Position numbers and translations under genes: made by a program. 64,000 nt of DNA from Streptomyces sp. NBC_00775 (lineage in GTDB: Bacteria; Actinomycetota; Actinomycetes; Streptomycetales; Streptomycetaceae): NCBI RefSeq assembly GCF_036347135.1, contig NZ_CP108938.1, forward strand, positions 9,486,001-9,550,000, written 5' to 3'. The notes beneath the pieces are model-generated. The model was not told where the DNA came from, ran no database searches, and was given only the letters and a program-made list of their open reading frames with translations. Of this stretch, positions 59,901 through 64,000 are shown piece by piece. The first letter of the stretch is position 1. Each line of letters starts with the position of its first letter.

Positions 59901-62900
59901 GTCGCCGAGGACTCCGGCCACGAGGATCTGGCCGCAATCGGATCGCTGCGCCGCGACGAGGACGGTCCCGCCTGCCTGGACCGGGCCGCCGCCGAACTCC
60001 ACGTCCACGGACGGAGGATCGACTGGCGCCGCCTGGTCCCCGACACCGCACCGGCGGACCTGCCGACGTACGCCTGGGATCCGCAACGCCACTGGATCGA
60101 GCCCGAGTCCGCTTCCGGCGCCCCCGGCCTCTTCGACCGCGCCGCGCACCCGCTGCTCGGCGTCCAGCTCCAGTCGGCGGACGAGACCCGCTGGACCTTC
60201 CGCAACGAGTGGTCCCCGGCCACCGCCGACTGGCTGCCCGACCACGCCGTGTTCGGGCGGACCGTGGTGTCGGGCACGACGCTGATGGAGCTGTGCCGTG
60301 CCGCGCTCGCCGTGGCCCGCCCGGACGCTCCCGGCGACGTCACCGACCTGCTCCTCCTCGCGCCTCTCACCCTGCCTCAGTCCGGCACGGCCGAGGTGTC
60401 CGTCGAGGTGGTCACCACCGGTCCCGTACCGGAGATCACCGTGCACAGCCGTCCGCGCGGTCAGGAGGTCATGGGCTGGACCCTGCACGCCACGGCGTCA
60501 GCGGCCGAACCCGCCCCGCTGACGGCGGACCGGCCACCGGTGTGGCCCGAGGCGGCCGAACCGGCCTGGACCGAGCGGACATACGAGCGGCTCAGCACGC
60601 TCGGCCTCGGCTACGGCCCCGCCTTCCAGGGCGTACGGTCGGCCGTCACGACCGGCGACGGCGCGCTGCTCGCCCGGCTCTCGTTGCCGTCCGTGGCGCG
60701 TGATGTGGCCGACCCGTACCCGGTCCACCCGGCCCTGCTGGACGCCGCACTGCAGGTGGCCGCCGCGTTCGAGGCTTCCGACGGCCGGGTGCTGCTGCCG
60801 GTCGCGGTGGGCCGCTGCGTCCTGCCGCCCGGTGGCGCGACCGACCTCACCGCGTCCGTACGGCGCACGGGTGGCTCCGGCACCGACCTCACGCTGGACG
60901 TGACGCTGTGGGACGCGGACGGTCTCCCGGCGGGCCGCCTGGAGGGCGTACGGCTGCGGGCCGCGGACCCGGCGGACCTGAACGGCGCCTCGGAGAACGC
61001 CCGGCACCTGTACGAGGTGGTGTGGACGGCCGTGGGCGATGAGCCCGCGGAGGCGCCGGGCCCCGAGTGGACCGTCCTCGGTGACCCCTCGGACCCGGAG
61101 CTCGCCGCAGCCCTGCGCGGCCTCGAAGCGGCGGGGATACAGGTGCGCGAGACGGGCGCCGACGTCGTCGCACGGTTCTGGCCGTGCCCGGCGGCGGATG
61201 CCGAACCGGCCGCCGCGGCACAGGATTTGGCGGCCACGGCCCTGGCCGAACTCCATGCGCTGATCGCCCTTCCGCAGGACGAGGCGCCCGCCCGGACCGT
61301 ATGGGTGACGCGCGGCGCGGTCGCGGCCGACGACCGGGACACCGTGCCCGGCCTCGCCCAGTCGGTGCTCTGGGGACTGGCCCGCAGCGCCCGCGCCGAA
61401 CACCCGGACCTCGGGCTGACCCTGCTCGACCTGGAAGGCTCGGATCCCGCCGACGTTCTGGCGGCCGCCGTCGCGTATGCCGACGAACCCGAACTCGCCG
61501 TTCGTGCCGGGGCGTTGCTCGTGCCCCGGCTGGTGCGGGCCCGTGCCCAGGACGCGTTGCGGACCCCTGCGGACGCGACCCTTGATGCGGTGCTGCCCGA
61601 GGAGACCCTCGCACCCGGTGGCCGCCCCACCCTCGTGCCCACCGACGGCACCGTCCTGATCACCGGCGGTCTCGGTGCCGTCGGCCGGCACATTGCCCGA
61701 CTCCTCGCCGAACACGGCGTCCCCCGACTGCTGCTGACGTCTCGTCAGGGGCCGGCCGATCCGCGCACCGACGAGGTCATCGCCGAACTGACCGCGCTCG
61801 GCGCCGAGGTGGAGGTCGCGGCCTGCGACATCGCGGACGCGTCCGCGGTGGCCGACGTACTCGGCCGTATCGGCGACGCGTTGCCGCTGCGCGGCGTCGT
61901 GCACTGCGCCGGCGTCCTCGCCGACGGGGTGGTCGCCGAGCTGACGCCCGAACGCCTCGCACGGGTACTGCGCCCCAAGGTCGACGGCGCCGCCCACCTC
62001 CACCGGCTGACCGCCGGCACACCGCTCGACCTCTTCCTGCTGGTCTCCTCGGCCGCCGGTGTCGTCGGCAACGCGGGCCAGGGCAACTACGCGGCGGCCA
62101 ACGTCTTCCTCGACCAACTGGCCCATCACCGAAGGGCCCTGGGCCTGCCCGGCCTCTCGGTCTCCTTCGGCGCGTGGGCGGGCGAGGGCCTCGCCGCCGA
62201 ACACGCCGACCTGGAGCGGATGGCCCGCCTCGGCCACCGCGCACTCACCCCCGACCAGGGCCGCGACCTCGTCGAACTCGCCCTGCGACGAGGCGCACCG
62301 CACCTGGTCGCCTGGGCCCTGGACCTGCCCCGGCTGCGCGACCACACGGCGGCCGCGGGCGACGGTACGGCGGCGCTGTGGCGCTCGCTGCTCCCGGCTC
62401 CCCGCACCGGCCAGGACGCCGGCGACGGCCTGGCGGACCGGCTGGCCCGGCTCCCTGAGACCGAACGCGCCGAACGCGTCCTGTCCCTGGTCCGCGAGGA
62501 GGCCTCCCGCGCCCTCGGCCTGCGCTCGGCCGACTCCGTCCGCCCCGACCAGCCGCTGCGCGAACTCGGCATGGACTCGGTGACGGCGGTCGAACTCCGC
62601 AACCGCATCGGCACCCGCATCGGCGCCAAGCTTCCCGCCACCCTGCTGTTCGACCACCCCACCGCCGCCCGGCTGGCCGAGTACCTGCTGACCACCGCCC
62701 TCGCGACCGGCGACCGCGCCACCCGTCGCACCGCTCCCCAAAAGCAGCCCACCCGCACGGCTGCGTCCGCGGCTGACGAGCCGGTGGCCCTGGTGGCCAT
62801 GGCCTGCCGTCTGCCGGGCGGCGTCAGCGACCCGGAAGACCTGTGGCACCTGGTCGCGGAGGGCCGCGACGCGGTGGGCCCGTTCCCGGCGGGACGCTGG

Positions 62901-64000
62901 GACGTGGAGGCGCTGTACGACCCCGACCCGGACGCCATGGGCAAGTCGTACGCCCGCGAAGGCGGCTTCCTCGACGACAACGACCTGGAGACCTTCGACG
63001 CGGGCTTCTTCGGGATCACCCCGAAGGAAGCGGCCGCCATGGACCCGCAGCAGCGCCTGCTGCTGGAGACGGCGTGGGAGGCATTGGAGCGCGCCGGGAT
63101 CGTGCCCGACGACCTCGAAGGCAGCACCACCGGTGTGTACGTCGGCATGTTCGGCAGCGACTATCTGTCGGGCTCCCGACTCGACCAGCTGGACGGGTAC
63201 GTCGGTACGGGATCGGCGCTGAGCGTGGCCTCGGGACGGCTCGCGTACACGCTGGGGCTCACCGGCCCGGCGCTCACGGTCGACACGGCCTGCTCGTCGT
63301 CGCTCGTCGCGCTGCACCTGGCCGCGCACGCGCTGCGGTCGGGCGAGTGCGACCTCGCGCTCGCCGGCGGTGTGACGGTGATGGTGACGCCGGGAACCTT
63401 CGTCGAGTTCAGCCGGCTGCGGGGCCTGTCGCCGACCGGCCGCTGCCGCTCCTTCTCCGACGACGCCGACGGCGCCATCTGGGCCGAGGGCGCGGGCATG
63501 GTCGTACTGAAGCGGCTGAGTGACGCGCGGCGTGACGGTGACGAGGTGCTGGCCGTGCTGCGCGGCACGGCCATGAACCAGGACGGCCGCAGCCAGGGCC
63601 TGTCCGCGCCGAACGGTCCGGCACAGGAGCGGGTGATCCGGCGGGCGCTGGAGCTGTCCGGGCTGGAGCCCGCCGACATCGACTACGTGGAGGCGCACGG
63701 CACGGGCACGACACTGGGCGACCCGATCGAGGCGAACGCCCTGTCGCAGGTCTTCGGTGACTCGCGCCCGCAGGACCGCCCGCTGCACCTGGGTTCGCTC
63801 AAGTCCAACATCGGGCATACACAGGCGGCTTCGGGCGTGGTCGGGCTGATCAAGGTGGTGCAGTCACTGCGCCACCGGACCCTGCCGCGCACCCTGCACG
63901 CCGACACGCCCAGCAGGCACGTCGACTGGGACGGCAGCGGGCTGCACCTGCTGCACCAGACGGCGGCCTGGCCGTCGTCGCCGCAGCGCGTACGACGGGC
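56991..64000 (+). CDS. Modular type I polyketide synthase, 3' end outside window
   Basis: An open frame of at least 2,336 codons from ATG 56991 to the window edge, with no stop. Domains by residue: ACP1 with phosphopantetheine Ser53 (GLGS); KS1 about 119-544 (Cys286, His421, His461); AT1 about 691-1000 with Ser780 (GHSQGE), RVDVVQ and YASH at 882-885, the two methylmalonyl-CoA signatures; DH from about 1053 (His1085, Asp1251); KR with ITGGLGAVG at 1558, Tyr1700 and no A-type Trp, so probably B-type; ACP2 with Ser1863; KS2 from about 1931 (Cys2101, His2236, His2276), incomplete. No enoylreductase is present. ACP1 should receive the fatty acid from the upstream ligase. Minus-strand frames across this region are shadows. 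Confidence 0.97.
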   Translation, partial: MPANESPKQFPEMSVTTSEGVRAWLAAAVAEDAGIDPPAVDPERPIAEFGLGSRQLVTLAAGLSQRIGRPLEPSLVFDHPTIAELAEAVLGERPDVAVAADQAPANPAVRAVARADDDIAIISMACRFPGGADDPEALWRLLAAGEDAITEVPAGRWDTQGLYDPDPEATGKAYTLRGGFLADIDRFDAPFFGISPREAAAMDPQQRLLLQTTWETIERAGIVPETLNGSSTGVYIGLYDSGYLASAGLGQLDGHVGTGSASSVASGRIAYTLGLQGPAITVDTACSSSLVALHLAARALASGECDLALAGGATLLVTPRGHVEFSRLRGLSPSGRCSPFSADADGVVWAEGCGLVLLKRLSDARRDGDRVLAVVKGSAINQDGRSQGLSAPNGPAQERVLRAALDAAGLRPDDLDHVEAHGTGTRLGDPIEGRALASVFGPGRPADRPLGVGSLKSNIGHTQAAAGIGGVIKTVLALGHELLPASLHADTVTEHVDWAGGGLRVHSGAQAWPRGGDRVRRAGVSAFGISGTNAHVVLEEAPEDLARPAGEALPAELSGEPAAELLPGEPTAELPGKTLFPLSARTLPALRGQAARLHELLTGQPELPLSTVAGTLTHHRTHFQHRAVVQAGNRDELLTALRGLAEAQPDTDTDTDADTGTATDAGTATDTGFGVVVGPQQTLPPGKLAFVFPGQGAQWTGMARDLLDRDPVFADELDRCDAALRPFTTWSVAAVLRGDGGAPPLDRVDVVQPVLFAVMVSLAAVWRARGVRPDAVIGHSQGEVAAACVAGALSLNDAAAVVALRSQALTELSGTGTMAVVALPHTEAEARLAEAGLGGRVTVAAVNSGRSTVIAGEVEPLEALLAALDHDLVFTRRLDVDYASHSAQVEAVRATVLDELDGVTTCPTSVAWYSTVTGEPVTEELEADYWYTNLRETVRFAPTVERMAADGYRYFVELSPHPSLVTALRTVAEDSGHEDLAAIGSLRRDEDGPACLDRAAAELHVHGRRIDWRRLVPDTAPADLPTYAWDPQRHWIEPESASGAPGLFDRAAHPLLGVQLQSADETRWTFRNEWSPATADWLPDHAVFGRTVVSGTTLMELCRAALAVARPDAPGDVTDLLLLAPLTLPQSGTAEVSVEVVTTGPVPEITVHSRPRGQEVMGWTLHATASAAEPAPLTADRPPVWPEAAEPAWTERTYERLSTLGLGYGPAFQGVRSAVTTGDGALLARLSLPSVARDVADPYPVHPALLDAALQVAAAFEASDGRVLLPVAVGRCVLPPGGATDLTASVRRTGGSGTDLTLDVTLWDADGLPAGRLEGVRLRAADPADLNGASENARHLYEVVWTAVGDEPAEAPGPEWTVLGDPSDPELAAALRGLEAAGIQVRETGADVVARFWPCPAADAEPAAAAQDLAATALAELHALIALPQDEAPARTVWVTRGAVAADDRDTVPGLAQSVLWGLARSARAEHPDLGLTLLDLEGSDPADVLAAAVAYADEPELAVRAGALLVPRLVRARAQDALRTPADATLDAVLPEETLAPGGRPTLVPTDGTVLITGGLGAVGRHIARLLAEHGVPRLLLTSRQGPADPRTDEVIAELTALGAEVEVAACDIADASAVADVLGRIGDALPLRGVVHCAGVLADGVVAELTPERLARVLRPKVDGAAHLHRLTAGTPLDLFLLVSSAAGVVGNAGQGNYAAANVFLDQLAHHRRALGLPGLSVSFGAWAGEGLAAEHADLERMARLGHRALTPDQGRDLVELALRRGAPHLVAWALDLPRLRDHTAAAGDGTAALWRSLLPAPRTGQDAGDGLADRLARLPETERAERVLSLVREEASRALGLRSADSVRPDQPLRELGMDSVTAVELRNRIGTRIGAKLPATLLFDHPTAARLAEYLLTTALATGDRATRRTAPQKQPTRTAASAADEPVALVAMACRLPGGVSDPEDLWHLVAEGRDAVGPFPAGRWDVEALYDPDPDAMGKSYAREGGFLDDNDLETFDAGFFGITPKEAAAMDPQQRLLLETAWEALERAGIVPDDLEGSTTGVYVGMFGSDYLSGSRLDQLDGYVGTGSALSVASGRLAYTLGLTGPALTVDTACSSSLVALHLAAHALRSGECDLALAGGVTVMVTPGTFVEFSRLRGLSPTGRCRSFSDDADGAIWAEGAGMVVLKRLSDARRDGDEVLAVLRGTAMNQDGRSQGLSAPNGPAQERVIRRALELSGLEPADIDYVEAHGTGTTLGDPIEANALSQVFGDSRPQDRPLHLGSLKSNIGHTQAASGVVGLIKVVQSLRHRTLPRTLHADTPSRHVDWDGSGLHLLHQTAAWPSSPQRVRR

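Noticed and set aside
57147..60488. A minus-strand open frame of more than 1,100 codons across the PKS gene
   Set aside because: It is antisense to KS, AT and DH domains with intact active-site motifs. Its protein is Gly/Val/Arg/Leu-rich with no domain or start signal, as expected for an antisense frame in high-GC codon-biased DNA.
60498..63818. A second minus-strand frame of about 1,100 codons across the PKS
   Set aside because: Same reason: it lies opposite DH-KR-ACP-KS codons in strict register with them and shows no motif.

Overview
The window is high-GC DNA with actinomycete hallmarks: GTG starts, four-base ATGA/GTGA overlaps, LacI/ROK/TetR/MarR regulators, mycothiol- and F420-type enzymes, and one rare TTA codon in a secondary-metabolism gene. 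It reads as a Streptomyces chromosome, or a close relative. No rRNA, tRNA, CRISPR array, intact insertion sequence or prophage was seen.

Bases 1-8,500 hold core and catabolic genes: a thioredoxin-like gene cut by the window edge; a flavin reductase behind a tiny Cys-ended leader peptide; etfB-etfA; a secreted endonuclease/exonuclease/phosphatase-fold protein; a citrate-lyase-like aldolase; and a LacI regulator divergent from a ROK sugar kinase, with a perfect palindrome between them. Bases 8,600-14,100 form an alpha-galactoside module: a secreted GH27 alpha-galactosidase, convergent with the kinase, and a divergent solute-binding lipoprotein with two permeases. No ATPase is encoded there, so a shared one must serve it. 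Bases 14,191-21,762 hold a small secreted protein, a P-loop/Nudix fusion and a complete five-gene peptide ABC transporter (binding protein, two permeases, two ATPases).

Bases 21,735-35,200 are a mosaic of small regulated units: a kinase-like protein; an M20 dipeptidase; a geranylgeranyl-reductase-family flavoenzyme; a Ddn-like enzyme facing a TetR regulator across an array of operator half-sites; a NarL-type two-component pair; an ECF sigma factor with a CU044_5270-type membrane partner; an MFS pump divergent from MarR across a palindrome; a mycothiol-dependent isomerase-like enzyme; and a second MFS protein. Bases 35,668-48,416 are rich in envelope and exported proteins: a secreted M19-like/discoidin protein with a TetR; a membrane protein; a DUF6230-DUF6114 set; an expansin-like protein; a cyclase/TPP-enzyme pair with LysR; and a collagenase.

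Bases 48,596-53,350 show decay: a DUF4132-type protein apparently split by a frameshift, and an ArsR-SRPBCC fusion whose ArsR part is wrecked while its 26-bp operator palindrome is intact, followed by about 0.9 kb with no recognisable gene and an 8-bp tandem repeat. From 53,353 to the right edge lies the left end of a biosynthetic cluster: a CelD/FemAB-like acyltransferase, a fatty acyl-AMP ligase with a TTA codon at position 8, and a giant modular type I polyketide synthase (ACP-KS-AT-DH-KR-ACP-KS...) that runs off the end. The ligase plus N-terminal ACP suggests a fatty-acid-primed polyketide. This incomplete cluster is the best candidate for new chemistry. Coordinates and motifs were read by eye; no homology search was run.
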